Below are positions 1 to 8,876 of a stretch of DNA of 64,000 nucleotides, piece after piece. The DNA lies in assembly GCA_044239865.1 (NCBI GenBank), contig JBIIAO010000003.1:385819-449818 (forward strand). Direction: 5' to 3'. A program made the position numbers and the translations under genes. The notes below the pieces were generated by a model. That model searched no databases and was not told the origin of the DNA. It saw only the letters and a list, made by a program, of their open reading frames with translations. Position 1 is the stretch's first letter; each line of letters opens with the position of its first letter. This DNA comes from CAIZGX01 sp044239865 (GTDB lineage: Bacteria; Bacteroidota; Bacteroidia; Flavobacteriales_D; Sanyastnellaceae).

Positions 1-666
1 ACTTTCGTGAATACGACAGTCTTCAAAAATAAGTTCAGCCGTTTCAGAGGCGCGCATACCTAATTTGTTTTCCTTTTTTCCTCCGCTAAATCCAGGCGTG
101 TTTCTTTCAACAATAAAGGCCGTAATCCCATGTGAATCTAACAAATCACCAGTGCGAACAAGCACAACAGCAACGTCGCCACTAATTCCATGAGTAATCC
201 AGTTCTTCGTTCCGTTAATGACCCAATACTCATCGTCCTTAACTGCAGTGCACTTCATACGCATAGCATCTGAACCCGTATTCGCTTCAGTTAAACCCCA
301 AGCACCGATCCATTCGCCTGAGGCCAATTTTGGAAGATATTTTTGCTTTTGCTCTTCGTTTCCGAATTCCAAAATGTGGTTTGTGCACAACGAATTATGC
401 GCTGCGACACTAAGTCCAATCGACCCACAAATTTTTGAAATTTCAACGATACAGGAGATGTATTCATAGTAGCCTAATCCCGCCCCGCCATAGGCAGATG
501 GCACAAGCACGCCCATAAGACCGAGCTCACCCATTTTATGGAATAATTCTTTTGGAAAAATTTGCTCTTCATCCCAGTGCATAACGTTCGGTCTGATTTC
601 TTTTTCAGCGAAGTCACGAACCATTTGCGAGATCATTGCTTCGCTTTCTTCTTGTTTGAAGTTCAT
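1..666 (-). CDS. Acyl-CoA dehydrogenase, N-terminal part (cut by window edge)
   Basis: Oxidises acyl-CoA thioesters to enoyl-CoA with FAD as cofactor; cytoplasmic, fatty-acid or branched-chain amino-acid breakdown. The minus strand reads openly for 222 codons from the ATG at 666 to the window edge, beginning MNFKQEESEAM. The N-terminal helical domain is followed by the family FAD/substrate motif AWGLTEANTGSD at about residues 122-133 and the start of the middle beta domain (NGTKNWITHG, 151-160). The catalytic Glu lies beyond the edge. It follows apt on the same strand after 12 bases, so the two may be co-transcribed. Short-chain (butyryl-CoA-type) specificity is likely from overall similarity, but not proven. 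Confidence 0.9.
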   Translation of the reverse strand, partial: MNFKQEESEAMISQMVRDFAEKEIRPNVMHWDEEQIFPKELFHKMGELGLMGVLVPSAYGGAGLGYYEYISCIVEISKICGSIGLSVAAHNSLCTNHILEFGNEEQKQKYLPKLASGEWIGAWGLTEANTGSDAMRMKCTAVKDDEYWVINGTKNWITHGISGDVAVVLVRTGDLLDSHGITAFIVERNTPGFSGGKKENKLGMRASETAELIFEDCRIHES

Positions 667-678
667 GGTGTTGTAATT

Positions 679-1218
679 CTAATTTTTAAACTGTGCAAAA
701 GTATGAACGGCAGCATTATTCAAACCAATGATTTCTCTTCCTTTAAGAAAATTTAATTCCATAAGAAAAGAAAATGCCACTAGTTCAGCTCCCGTGCTTT
801 GTATGAGTTGGGCTGCAGCACTCGCTGTACCGCCTGTTGCAAGAACATCGTCGTGGAGAATAACTCGATCTCCAGCATTCAATGCAGATTTTTGAATTTC
901 GATCTCAGCTTTCCCATATTCTAATGTGTACGACACTGCCGACACCTCTCCTGGTAGTTTGCCTTTTTTTCTTATGCAAATCAACGGAATGTTGAGTTCT
1001 AACGCCAAAGGCATACCTAACAGAAAGCCACGGCTTTCCATTGCAGCAAGGGCCGTGGGTTTGTGCACACGAAGATCCTTGGCCATTTCAGAAACAAGTT
1101 CTTTCACGAGCTCTGCATGTCGGAAAAGTGGAAGAATATCTTTAAATATAATTCCTTCAATGGGGAAATTCGGGACGTCAATAATGAGTTCACGGACTCT
1201 TTCCTGTAGTGTTTGCAT
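679..1218 (-). CDS. apt: Adenine phosphoribosyltransferase
   Basis: Purine salvage: adenine plus PRPP gives AMP and pyrophosphate; cytoplasmic. At 179 aa it has the usual family length. The PRPP-binding loop is the acidic-acidic motif in VILHDDVLATGGTA, and the N-terminal half carries the typical FPIEGIIFKDI and MESRGFLLG segments. The ATG at 1218 is chosen because the only longer start is a TTG at 1239 with seven poorly conserved residues. Its 5' end overlaps the 3' end of the upstream HhH gene by 29 bases, so the two are probably in one transcription unit. Confidence 0.95.
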   Translation of the reverse strand: MQTLQERVRELIIDVPNFPIEGIIFKDILPLFRHAELVKELVSEMAKDLRVHKPTALAAMESRGFLLGMPLALELNIPLICIRKKGKLPGEVSAVSYTLEYGKAEIEIQKSALNAGDRVILHDDVLATGGTASAAAQLIQSTGAELVAFSFLMELNFLKGREIIGLNNAAVHTFAQFKN

Positions 1219-1825
1219 ACGATTGAAAATCCTTCGCAAGGTAAGGCTTTAATCGGTCTTTCGTTTCTGTCGGAATCGCAATAATTTTCTCAAAATCCTC
1301 GATGTTTTTTAATGCCCCATTGTTTTTCCGGTATAGTGTAATGGCCTTCGCTTCTTTAAAACTCAAGTAGGGGTGAAGGGCCAACTCTTCCTCTGACTTT
1401 ATATTAATTCCCAGGGGTTTTATGAGTTCTATGTTTACTCGAAGTAAGGAATGAATACGTTCGAATATACCCTCTGGAAAATTATAAATTTCAAGAAATT
1501 GAAAGCTGTTGGCATATCCACCAAGTTGCTCTCGGTAAAGAAGAATTTTAGAGATTAAATAACCTGGAATCTTCAGTTTTAGTAGATCATTCGAGTCGGC
1601 ACTGTTTATCTCAAGTGAAATGAGTTGCTCTTTTTGAAAAGTCCTATTTTTTTGAAATACGAATGTATCTGGTTGTGCCTTGTGCGTTGAATCATATTGA
1701 AAAACGATGTTGCTTGTAGGATAATAGAACGCTGAAATTTCCTTGTAGGTGAGGTAACAAGTGGCAATGGCTAACCAGATTAAAATACTCACCCGTTGAT
1801 CTCTTGAAAGTAATTTTTTGGTCAT
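1190..1825 (-). CDS. ComEA-like helix-hairpin-helix membrane protein
   Basis: 211 aa. It starts MTKKLLSRDQR and has one hydrophobic segment at about residues 12-28, then a linker and at least two helix-hairpin-helix (HhH) units. One is around INSADSNDLLKLKIPGYLI, and a second is around HPYLSFKEAKAITLYR followed by the IEDFEKI segment. ComEA-type HhH domains bind DNA without sequence specificity, in DNA uptake in some bacteria. In Bacteroidota such membrane-anchored proteins are common and mostly uncharacterised, so a role in uptake is only inferred. The ATG at 1825 is preferred over an upstream TTG at 1840. No other competence gene is nearby. Confidence 0.75.
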   Translation of the reverse strand: MTKKLLSRDQRVSILIWLAIATCYLTYKEISAFYYPTSNIVFQYDSTHKAQPDTFVFQKNRTFQKEQLISLEINSADSNDLLKLKIPGYLISKILLYREQLGGYANSFQFLEIYNFPEGIFERIHSLLRVNIELIKPLGINIKSEEELALHPYLSFKEAKAITLYRKNNGALKNIEDFEKIIAIPTETKDRLKPYLAKDFQSYANTTGKSP

Positions 1826-1995
1826 TTTTTTTATTTTCAAAATTCATTTTTGAAAATAGTTTGACCAAGAAAAAGTCATGTGATTTTCGTATAAAAACAA
1901 TCTAAAATGAAATCAGTATGCTCACTTTTTTCAATCAGAGTAATGGATTGAAGAGTAAGGTTGTTATGCGTTAAATTACAATAACAAAGATGAAA

Positions 1996-4230
1996 TTATC
2001 TTGCGAGAGTAATGTGTCCGAAGATTATTTCGTCATCTCCAAATTGAGATTTGTAGAGGATTTTGTACGAATACGTTCCATTCGGAGCGTAGTAATCTCC
2101 GCCGCGCACATTTCCGGTCCAGAAAAAGTTTTGTTTATTGCCTGTAAAAACGGTCTCTCCCCAACGATCAAAAACTGTAATTTCCACTTCGTTTAGTTGA
2201 TCAAAAATAGGAAACCAAACGTCGTTTATTCCATCGTTATTCGGGGTAAAGCTATTCGGAACGAAGAGAGTGAATTCACATTTTTCATAAAGGATTTCGA
2301 TAGTTTCCGTGCGTGTTCCGCAATAATTCGTAGCAATCAAAGTGTAAGTTCCACTGACAGGTGGGATGATGGATGAACCTGTTTCCGAAGTGCTCCAAGC
2401 GAATGATTCAGCAAGGTTTTCGCCTGCATTCAAAGTTATAGGAAGATTCGAACATCGGATAACAGAGTCGGGCAGAACATCCAATGGTGCGTAATCCATA
2501 AAAACATCAATACTATCCAATGAAATACAAACACCGTCGTTTACAATCACGCTGTAACTGCCGGGTGAACTTACGGGCAAAATAGTTGCGAGGTTGCCTA
2601 TGTTCCAGGTGCCAGGAGCACCGGCATTAAGGTTGAGAATTGTTCCTTCACAAATAGTCGTGTCGTTTCCTAATGAAACAATAGGAGGGAATTGAAACGT
2701 TATGTTCACGGTATCCGAACTTAAGCATCCGAGGGTGTTTAAACTTTGAAAATAAGGACCTGAAGTGGTGGTAGTAATTTGATTTGAAATAACATTGGTG
2801 TTCCAAAGACCGGTTAAATTCGAATTAATTGTTGCAGTTTCGCTAATGCATAAAAATTGGTCTTGTCCCAAATAGAGCGTGGGAGGAGCTACTTCATTTG
2901 CTATTATGCTCTCAGCGGTAGCGCAAAAACCGTTGTAAAGCAGAACAGAAAAGTTACCTCCAGAATTGACAGTAAGAGTAGGTAAAGTTGAGCCATCGAT
3001 GTTCCAGCTAAAGCCTGTTGCATTTGACAATGGATCCAGAACAATGCTCTCACCAGTGCAGAAATAAACACTGTCAGACCAAGTTGCAATTGGATAAAGT
3101 AATTCGGAAACGACCATGGCGTCATTCACACTGCAAATGCCATTGAATGCTGTAAAGGTATAGGTCCCCGCTCCAGAAATTGTTGGAGCCGTTGTCGTTT
3201 GTCCGCTGGTAATTGAGCCTGTATTAGTTGTCCAGATCATGTTGGTATATGCACCGGAAACTTGAGCGTTGAGTGTTAAAACGCTGTTGTCGCAAACCAC
3301 CGAATCGGCAGGAACGTTTATTATTGGATAGGGGAGCGTTGTTGCCAAAACGGAATATTGATGAGGTATTCCACACTGATCAGAATACGAAACGGTGAAT
3401 GTGGTGTCAGAGGTTAATATGGCATTGATGGTTGCTGCATTCGGATTGTCGATGATGCCAGCGGGTTCCCATTGAATATTTGATGAAGCATTTGCAGGTG
3501 CGTTCAAAGTTAAAATAGTGCCTTCACATATTGGTTGAGGCGGAACCAAAGGGTTTACGCTGCTTGGAAGACAAACCGTTTGTAAATTATTTAATCCTCC
3601 AGTGCTTCCTGCAAAACCATAATATACAATTGGGTTTCCTAAGAATATACTGTTGACCATGTCAATGGTTGCAGTTAATCTGAGGTTGCAATCGAAGTAG
3701 CAGCTGAAAGTCATTGTTGGGGCATCCCATACCATGCGCACTTGGTGGCTAGTATTGTCCTCAATATTCGCATTAGTTGCATTGGCTTGAACAGGACCTG
3801 CAAGATTGTTTGCAGAACCATGATTCACCACACCGTTTTTCAAAAATGCAATGTGATCGTACCACGGATCATTGTTTGGACTTCCATTGGTATACGAATC
3901 GAATTCAACAGCAAATCCGACAGGAATGCCTTCGAAGCCCATACCACCACCACCTATTCCAAGAACATTGGTACCAGTGGGTTGTAGAATGAAACAGTTT
4001 CCATCTGCACCCCCATCATTGGCGCCAAAACTCATGGTGAAGTTTAAGTCAAAACTTTGGGTTAAATCAATCGTTGAAGTTGCCCATACAGAGCCCAGCT
4101 GCGTGTTTACAGGGGGAGTGAGTGTAAAGCAATTCCCACCAGTCGAAAAGGCGCTGCCGTTCGTAACAAACTGCCCGAAGGTAGTTATGGTGAAAAGTAC
4201 AAAAACAATTAGCGCAAGCGTGAATCGCAT
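1996..4230 (-). CDS. Secreted lectin-domain protein with CHU_C (gliding-type) C-terminal domain
   Basis: 744 aa extracellular protein. A signal peptide at residues 1-20 ends near TTFGQF. Residues about 20-225 form an L-type lectin-like domain (GNCFTLTPPVN near the start; GFEGIPVGFAVEFDSYTNG in the core, typical of legume-lectin folds in Bacteroidota). The middle is a run of Ig/PKD-like modules beginning with paired Cys and repeated acidic Val-Cys segments such as DSVVCDNSVLTLNA, VCISLDSIDV and DTTICEGTILNLNAG. Residues about 655-744 are a gliding-motility/CHU_C type domain (FVPNSFTPNNDGINDVWFP), the large class of T9SS sorting signal. Probable job: surface adhesin or glycan-binding protein exported by T9SS. 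A TACTTTCG element sits 4 bases before the ATG. Confidence 0.85.
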   Translation of the reverse strand: MRFTLALIVFVLFTITTFGQFVTNGSAFSTGGNCFTLTPPVNTQLGSVWATSTIDLTQSFDLNFTMSFGANDGGADGNCFILQPTGTNVLGIGGGGMGFEGIPVGFAVEFDSYTNGSPNNDPWYDHIAFLKNGVVNHGSANNLAGPVQANATNANIEDNTSHQVRMVWDAPTMTFSCYFDCNLRLTATIDMVNSIFLGNPIVYYGFAGSTGGLNNLQTVCLPSSVNPLVPPQPICEGTILTLNAPANASSNIQWEPAGIIDNPNAATINAILTSDTTFTVSYSDQCGIPHQYSVLATTLPYPIINVPADSVVCDNSVLTLNAQVSGAYTNMIWTTNTGSITSGQTTTAPTISGAGTYTFTAFNGICSVNDAMVVSELLYPIATWSDSVYFCTGESIVLDPLSNATGFSWNIDGSTLPTLTVNSGGNFSVLLYNGFCATAESIIANEVAPPTLYLGQDQFLCISETATINSNLTGLWNTNVISNQITTTTSGPYFQSLNTLGCLSSDTVNITFQFPPIVSLGNDTTICEGTILNLNAGAPGTWNIGNLATILPVSSPGSYSVIVNDGVCISLDSIDVFMDYAPLDVLPDSVIRCSNLPITLNAGENLAESFAWSTSETGSSIIPPVSGTYTLIATNYCGTRTETIEILYEKCEFTLFVPNSFTPNNDGINDVWFPIFDQLNEVEITVFDRWGETVFTGNKQNFFWTGNVRGGDYYAPNGTYSYKILYKSQFGDDEIIFGHITLAR

Positions 4231-4234
4231 TCTA

Positions 4235-4242
4235 CGAAAGTA
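4235..4242 (-). promoter_or_regulatory. -7 element TACTTTCG, 4 bases before the ATG at 4230
   Basis: Matches the Bacteroidota -7 form TAnnTTnG. The spacer to the ATG is TAGA, so the transcript is predicted to start at or next to the start codon. No clear -33 TTG was found. Confidence 0.55.
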
Positions 4243-4253
4243 CGATGATTTGA

Positions 4254-4288
4254 CCTGAATAAAAAAAAGCCCTCTAATGAGGGCTTTT
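4254..4288 (-). terminator. Rho-independent terminator after tRNA-Val
   Basis: Stem GCCCTC/GAGGGC (4269-4274 with 4279-4284) with a 4-base loop, flanked by A/T runs on both sides. On the minus strand it is followed by eight T residues right after the tRNA 3' end. The hairpin also separates the tRNA from the lectin gene's own promoter. Confidence 0.85.
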
Positions 4289-4292
4289 GAAG

Positions 4293-4367
4293 TGGGAATT
4301 ACTGGGTTCGAACCAGTGACCCTCTGCTTGTAAGGCAGATGCTCTGAACCAGCTGAGCTAAACTCCC
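4293..4367 (-). tRNA. tRNA-Val (anticodon TAC)
   Basis: 75-base cloverleaf read from the minus strand. The acceptor stem GGGAGTT pairs with AATTCCC (one G-T wobble), with discriminator A at 4293. The D-arm is GCTC...GAGC; the anticodon arm TCTGC-CTTACAA-GCAGA gives anticodon TAC (valine); the T-arm contains GGTTCGAACC. No CCA is encoded. It lies 52 bases downstream of the DUF5606 gene with no clear terminator between, so it may also be read through from there. Confidence 0.97.
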
Positions 4368-4419
4368 GTCCTTTTTCAGGAGTGCAAATATATAACGTGA
4401 ATCTGATTCTCCAAAAAAA

Positions 4420-4854
4420 TTATGCGTTTTCTTCTGTTTCTTCCTCAGAGCTATCCTCAGAAGTCTCGAAATCAAGCATATCACGGCTCTTTAACAGTCC
4501 GTACCAGCTAAATAATTTTTTAATATCGCTGTCGTAAACTCGATTCTCATCGAAGTCAGGAAGAATTTTTCTGAATTCTTCACGCAACGCTGTGCCAGAT
4601 AAATTGCTTGAAGGATCTTCAGCTTCAGCATAAACATTTTTCATGTTTGAAAGCACCTGCTTCAATGGCACATCTTCCTCATAGGTGAACATGCTAATGT
4701 CGGCCAGGGTACTAACACGCTGGGTGCTTAGGATTGGCTGACGCTTTCCATCAACTAAGGATTCAGCCACTACAGCAACTTTACCTGCCGATACCACTTT
4801 GAACAATCCAGATTTTCCGGATACTGAAATAATTTTTTCTAACTCTGTTGCCAT
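4420..4854 (-). CDS. DUF5606 domain protein
   Basis: 144 aa, a Bacteroidota-specific family of unknown function. The N-terminal half (EKIISVSGKSGLFKVVSAGK, residues 5-24, then the VVAESLVDGKRQ segment) looks like a small beta-rich fold. The middle contains the conserved YEEDVPLKQVLSNM and the C-terminus is a disordered acidic tail (SEDSSEEETEENA). No signal peptide, so cytoplasmic. It has its own promoter and is followed by tRNA-Val. The family assignment rests on recognised sequence; I have no function to offer. Confidence 0.8.
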   Translation of the reverse strand: MATELEKIISVSGKSGLFKVVSAGKVAVVAESLVDGKRQPILSTQRVSTLADISMFTYEEDVPLKQVLSNMKNVYAEAEDPSSNLSGTALREEFRKILPDFDENRVYDSDIKKLFSWYGLLKSRDMLDFETSEDSSEEETEENA

Positions 4855-4874
4855 ACTTATTTTTTGAATGGAGG

Positions 4875-4907
4875 CAAATCTAATCAGTTCGAATAGAAAA
4901 TTATCAA
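4875..4907 (-). promoter_or_regulatory. Bacteroidota sigma-A promoter for the DUF5606 gene
   Basis: TTG (4905-4907 on the complement), 22 bases, then TAGATTTG (4875-4882), a full TAnnTTTG match, giving a leader of roughly 15-20 bases before the ATG at 4854. Confidence 0.65.
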
Positions 4908-4929
4908 TTCGATGTATAATTTTTCTATC

Positions 4930-4937
4930 TAACTTGG
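4930..4937 (+). promoter_or_regulatory. -7-like element TAACTTGG, 4 bases before the asparaginase ATG
   Basis: TAnnTTnG followed by TCGC and the ATG at 4942; predicted leaderless start. The seventh position is G rather than T. Confidence 0.45.
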
Positions 4938-4941
4938 TCGC

Positions 4942-5964
4942 ATGAATGCAAACATTCTTATTCTTTATGCCGGCGGAACCATTGGAATGTGGGAAGATCC
5001 TGCCACGGGGACACTGATTCCGCTTGATCTAAAAGATTTAAATAAGTACCTTCCTGAGATTCAAGGTTTGAACGTAAGCTATGAAGGAATTTCTCTAAAA
5101 ACGCCTATTGACAGCGCTGAACTCACTCCCTCGGTTTGGACCGAGTTGGTTGAAATTATTGAAGCGAATTACAGTTTATTTGACGGATTTGTTATCCTCC
5201 ACGGCACGGATACGATGGCATACACCGCCTCTGCACTGAGTTTTATGATTCAGGGATTGAACAAGCCGATTATATTAACCGGATCGCAATTGCCGTTGGG
5301 AAGGCTTCGCACCGATGGAAGAGAAAATTTTATAACAGCAATTGAAATTGCTTCAACAAGAAAAAATAACGAACCATTGGTTCAGGAAGTAGCCATTTGT
5401 TTTGGAGAACGTCTAATGCGAGGCAATCGCAGCTGGAAAGCCAATACGGAAATATTTGATGCATTTGATTCTCCGAATTACGGTAACCTCGCCAACATTG
5501 GAACCCATATTATTTTCAATGAACAACTTCTTTTTAGATCGAAGAAACCGTTGAAGTTTTCTAAGGAAATGACCGAAGGCGTTGGCGTTTTGAAATTATA
5601 TCCAGGAATTCTACCTTCTTCCATTGCATACGCGTTGGGTCGTCCGAATATGAAAGTTTGCATCATCGAATCTTTTGGAGCTGGAAATGTCCCGCGCAAT
5701 GAAGAGTTTTTAAATGTGTTCAAAGAAGCTATCGGTCGAGGAGTTTCAATAATAAACATTTCTCAATGCAGAAGAGGAAGTGTGGATGAAAGACTATATA
5801 AAACGGGAAAGGCCTTTGCCGAAGTAGGAGCTATATTCGGACATGACCTCACTTTTGAGGCGGCCATTACCAAGAGTATGTTCTTGTTAGCTCAAGGATT
5901 TTTTGGTGAAGATTTCCGTATGGCTTTGATAGAAAATATCGCCGGGGAGTTAAGTGAAAATTAA
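4942..5964 (+). CDS. ansA: Type I L-asparaginase
   Basis: Hydrolyses asparagine to aspartate and ammonia. 340 aa, the usual length, with no signal peptide, hence the cytoplasmic type I form. Both catalytic threonine motifs are present: ILYAGGTIGMW (Thr near residue 13) and VILHGTDTMAYTASALSFMI (Thr-Asp near 90), with the family segment ILTGSQLPLGRLRTDGRENF between. It is convergent with the TatD gene and the two stop codons interlock (TTAA, 5961-5964). In other Bacteroidota ansA and tatD are also neighbours, which supports both calls. Confidence 0.95.
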   Translation: MNANILILYAGGTIGMWEDPATGTLIPLDLKDLNKYLPEIQGLNVSYEGISLKTPIDSAELTPSVWTELVEIIEANYSLFDGFVILHGTDTMAYTASALSFMIQGLNKPIILTGSQLPLGRLRTDGRENFITAIEIASTRKNNEPLVQEVAICFGERLMRGNRSWKANTEIFDAFDSPNYGNLANIGTHIIFNEQLLFRSKKPLKFSKEMTEGVGVLKLYPGILPSSIAYALGRPNMKVCIIESFGAGNVPRNEEFLNVFKEAIGRGVSIINISQCRRGSVDERLYKTGKAFAEVGAIFGHDLTFEAAITKSMFLLAQGFFGEDFRMALIENIAGELSEN

Positions 5965-6728
5965 TCCAACGAAAACAAGCGCTTCGCATTCGCAGTAGTA
6001 AGCGCAGCTGTTTCGTCGAACGAGAGACCCAATGATTTCCCAATAAATTCAACCGTGTGCGCAATGAATGCAGGTTCATTTCTCTTTCCGCGATTAGGCA
6101 CCGGAGAGAGAAAAGGCGCGTCTGTCTCAACCACAAGTTTCTCTAACGGGATTTTTTGAATGCTTCCATCTTGGTTTTTCTTGTAGGTGGAAGTTCCGCC
6201 GATTCCAAAATAGAAATTGTGGTAAGAGGTTATTTTTCGAATCTCATTTTCACTTCCAGTGAAACAATGGAACACTCCACGAAGCTCAGGGCCGTCATGC
6301 TCATCGAGGCATTCAAAGATCTCTTTGAACGATTCTCTTGCATGAATAACTAGGGGTAAATTGAATTCTTTCGCCCAGCCGATTTGCTCAATGAATGATT
6401 TTTTTTGATTCTCTAAATTGTCCTGCTTCCAATGTAAATCAATGCCTGTTTCACCAATGCCAACAGGCTTTACAACGGGAATAAGTGCCTTCATTCGAAC
6501 CAAAATTTCTTTGTAATCGTCATTCACATCACACGGATGCAAGCCAATCATACTGTGAAAAAAAGTAGGGTATGCTTCGCACAGCGCGAGCATAGGAGCA
6601 ATGCTCGACTCGTCTATATTAGGAAGAAGAACTTTACTTACCTCAAACGACTTCGCCCGTTCAACAACTTCGGCTAAATCTTCCTTAAAAACATCTAAAT
6701 AAACATGGCTGTGCGTATCAATTATCAT
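5961..6728 (-). CDS. tatD: TatD family metal-dependent hydrolase (DNase)
   Basis: 255 aa TIM-barrel metal hydrolase; family members act as 3'-5' exonucleases or DNases in repair and DNA turnover. Metal ligands are visible in family order: DTHSHVYLD (His-x-His at residues 5-7), GIGETGIDLHW (Glu about 97), LVIHARES (His about 130), GVFHCFTGS (His about 155) and ETDAPFLSP (Asp about 208). The C-terminus is the usual TTANAKRLFSLD. Cytoplasmic. It is convergent with ansA with interlocked stops and has a consensus -7 element 4 bases upstream of its ATG. Confidence 0.93.
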   Translation of the reverse strand: MIIDTHSHVYLDVFKEDLAEVVERAKSFEVSKVLLPNIDESSIAPMLALCEAYPTFFHSMIGLHPCDVNDDYKEILVRMKALIPVVKPVGIGETGIDLHWKQDNLENQKKSFIEQIGWAKEFNLPLVIHARESFKEIFECLDEHDGPELRGVFHCFTGSENEIRKITSYHNFYFGIGGTSTYKKNQDGSIQKIPLEKLVVETDAPFLSPVPNRGKRNEPAFIAHTVEFIGKSLGLSFDETAALTTANAKRLFSLD

Positions 6729-6732
6729 TTCG

Positions 6733-6740
6733 CAAAAGTA
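6733..6740 (-). promoter_or_regulatory. -7 element TACTTTTG, 4 bases before the tatD ATG
   Basis: Full TAnnTTTG match, spacer CGAA, then the ATG at 6728; predicted leaderless transcript. Confidence 0.6.
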
Positions 6741-6773
6741 GTGAGTTCCTTTTGAATGTATCTTGCACCCGAA

Positions 6774-7784
6774 ATGAATTCGAGGGCAAAAATTTTAGTG
6801 ATTCGGTTCAGCAGTATCGGTGATATTGTTTTAACTTCTCCTGTTTATCGGATTCTTCAGGAACAACTGCCGCACGGTGCAGAGATTCATATACTTACTC
6901 AAAAGCGTTTTTATTTTGTGCAAGAAGCAAATCCTTACGTGAATAAAATTTGGGCCGTTGAGAAGAGTGGGATGGAAGTTTTCAAAGAATTGAAAAATGA
7001 AAACTTCGATTACATCATCGATCTTCAAAATAGTCTGCGTTCAAGAAGCATTCGAAACAAGTTAGGTGTGCTTTCTTTCCAAGTGAACAAGCAGAACATT
7101 CGCAAATGGATTCAAATTAATTTGGGACTGTGGAAAGGTTCTGTGGGCCATATCGTCGATCGTTACATCGATACGCTTAAAACGTTTAAAATTTCAAACG
7201 ATGGCAAAGGATTGGAATATTTTATTCCTTCAGCAACGACATCCATCGGAGATTTACTTCCTCCGGATTTCATGGAAAGCAAATACACGGTTATCGCTGT
7301 AGGTGGCGCACACGAAGGGAAACGTTGGAGTGAAGAAAATTGGGTAGAGCTCTCAGAAAAATTTCACGAGGAAAGAATAATTTGGATAGGGGGAAAGGAG
7401 GATTCAATTCAATTGAATCATTCACCTCTTCATCTTGATTTAATTGGAAAGTGTACCGTTCATGAAAGTGCTCGCATTATAGAACATGCGAAAGCTGTGA
7501 TATGCGGAGATACGGGCATGATGCACATTGCTGCTGCATTCCAAAAAGACATTATTGCTTTGTGGGGATGTACAACTCCAGATTTAGGAATGGGAGTATA
7601 CAGACCCAAGCCAAAAGTTGGCGAACACATGCATTCAATATATCTTCAGTCGAAGCGAAAAGGACGACCATGTTCTAAGCTCGGTAATCATTGCAAATAC
7701 GGTATGCACAACAAGTGCATAGACGTCATTCATGTGAATCATGTGATAAACGCATTTAATAAATTGAAAAACAAATGGCAATGA
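6774..7784 (+). CDS. Glycosyltransferase family 9 (ADP-heptose:LPS heptosyltransferase-like)
   Basis: 336 aa GT-B enzyme that would add a heptose or related sugar to the LPS core on the cytoplasmic face of the inner membrane. It starts MNSRAKILVIRFSSIGDIVLTSPVYR, the classical GT9 N-terminus with the SxGD motif. The C-terminal domain has AVICGDTGMMHIAAAFQKDIIALWG, the nucleotide-sugar site. An earlier in-frame ATG at 6756 adds six residues not typical of the family, so 6774 is preferred. It leads an operon with the thioesterase (10-base overlap), HemJ and an exported protein. Confidence 0.88.
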   Translation: MNSRAKILVIRFSSIGDIVLTSPVYRILQEQLPHGAEIHILTQKRFYFVQEANPYVNKIWAVEKSGMEVFKELKNENFDYIIDLQNSLRSRSIRNKLGVLSFQVNKQNIRKWIQINLGLWKGSVGHIVDRYIDTLKTFKISNDGKGLEYFIPSATTSIGDLLPPDFMESKYTVIAVGGAHEGKRWSEENWVELSEKFHEERIIWIGGKEDSIQLNHSPLHLDLIGKCTVHESARIIEHAKAVICGDTGMMHIAAAFQKDIIALWGCTTPDLGMGVYRPKPKVGEHMHSIYLQSKRKGRPCSKLGNHCKYGMHNKCIDVIHVNHVINAFNKLKNKWQ

Positions 7785-8290
7785 AAAAAGTATCACCAAA
7801 GGAAACGCTAACCATAGCTACGCATTTCGTTCTTCCTGAAAACACCAATACGTTGGGAAATCTAATGGGAGGACAACTTCTAAATTGGTTGGACATTGCA
7901 TCTGCAATTTCAGCGCACAGACTTTGTAAACGAGTTGTGGTTACTGCTGCAGTTAACAATGTTTCATTTCAACACCCAATTAAATTGGGCGACATTGTTA
8001 TTATTGAAGCGAAAGTTTCTAGAAGTTTTGCGACTTCTATGGAGGTGTTCATGGATATTTATGTGGAACACCATACAACAGGAGAGAAAATTAAGTGCAA
8101 CGAGGCGATTTACACCTTTGTTGCTGTAGATCAGATGGGAAGCCCCATTCATGTTCCGGAGTTGCATCCTGAAACAAAGGAAGAGAAATTACGATTTGAA
8201 GGTGCTTTAAGAAGACGTCAACTTCGTTTGATTTTAGCCGGAAAAATGAAGCCGGAAGATGCAAGTGAATTAAAAGCTTTGTTCGCCTAA
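7775..8290 (+). CDS. Acyl-CoA thioesterase (hotdog fold, YciA/BACH-like)
   Basis: 171 aa single hotdog-fold acyl-CoA hydrolase. The family motif NTLGNLMGGQLLNWLDIASAISAHR carries the catalytic Asn/Asp positions, and FQHPIKLGDIVIIEAKV is the second conserved strand. Cytoplasmic; releases free fatty acids from acyl-CoA. The gene overlaps the GT9 stop. The second ATG, at 7781, forms an ATGA overlap with that stop and may be the true start. Next to it HemJ begins with a one-base TAATG overlap. Confidence 0.88.
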   Translation: MAMKKVSPKETLTIATHFVLPENTNTLGNLMGGQLLNWLDIASAISAHRLCKRVVVTAAVNNVSFQHPIKLGDIVIIEAKVSRSFATSMEVFMDIYVEHHTTGEKIKCNEAIYTFVAVDQMGSPIHVPELHPETKEEKLRFEGALRRRQLRLILAGKMKPEDASELKALFA

Positions 8291-8829
8291 TGGATACGGT
8301 AAAAGCCCTTCATATAATTTTTGTCGTGACTTGGTTTGCAGGTCTTTTTTATATTTTTAGACTGTTCGTTTACCATGCAGAAGCGCATGAAACAAAAGAA
8401 GAACTCGAGCGAGAAATTCTTGTTAAGCAGTACAAAATTATGGAGTGGCGCCTGTGGTATATAATCACCTGGCCAAGCGCAATCTTAACGCTTATTTTAG
8501 GCGTTGCGCTTTTGTATTTCAATCCAGGTTATCTAACTCAACCGTGGATGCTTATAAAATTGTTTTTTGTTTTTTGTCTTTATGCTTATCAGATTTTAGG
8601 ACAACGAATATTTAAAAACCTATACGAAGACAGAAGGACCTACAAAGCATATCACATGCGCATGCTGAACGAAGTAAGCACACTAGTTTTAATAGCAGTG
8701 GTGTTTTTAGTTGTGCGTAAAGATGAGCTGAGCTGGGTGTGGGGTGTATTGAGTATAATTGGAATTGGCATGATTCTTACTTTTGCCATCCGAGCATACG
8801 CGAACTACCGCAAACGCAGTAACTCCTAA
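8290..8829 (+). CDS. hemJ: HemJ-type protoporphyrinogen IX oxidase (CopD/UPF0093 family)
   Basis: 179 aa integral membrane protein of the HemJ family, which oxidises protoporphyrinogen IX to protoporphyrin IX in haem synthesis. Four or five transmembrane helices are visible. The N-terminus KALHIIFVVTWFAGLFYIFRLFVYH carries the conserved His about residue 8 and the family Tyr-Ile-x-Arg (Phe here where Pro is usual). MRMLNEVSTL is close to the family R-x-x-N-E signature. The start overlaps the thioesterase stop by one base (TAATG). Confidence 0.85.
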   Translation: MDTVKALHIIFVVTWFAGLFYIFRLFVYHAEAHETKEELEREILVKQYKIMEWRLWYIITWPSAILTLILGVALLYFNPGYLTQPWMLIKLFFVFCLYAYQILGQRIFKNLYEDRRTYKAYHMRMLNEVSTLVLIAVVFLVVRKDELSWVWGVLSIIGIGMILTFAIRAYANYRKRSNS

Positions 8830-8876
8830 TGCGAAAAAAAAAGTATTTTCATATCTTTATCAAAAATCAACACAGC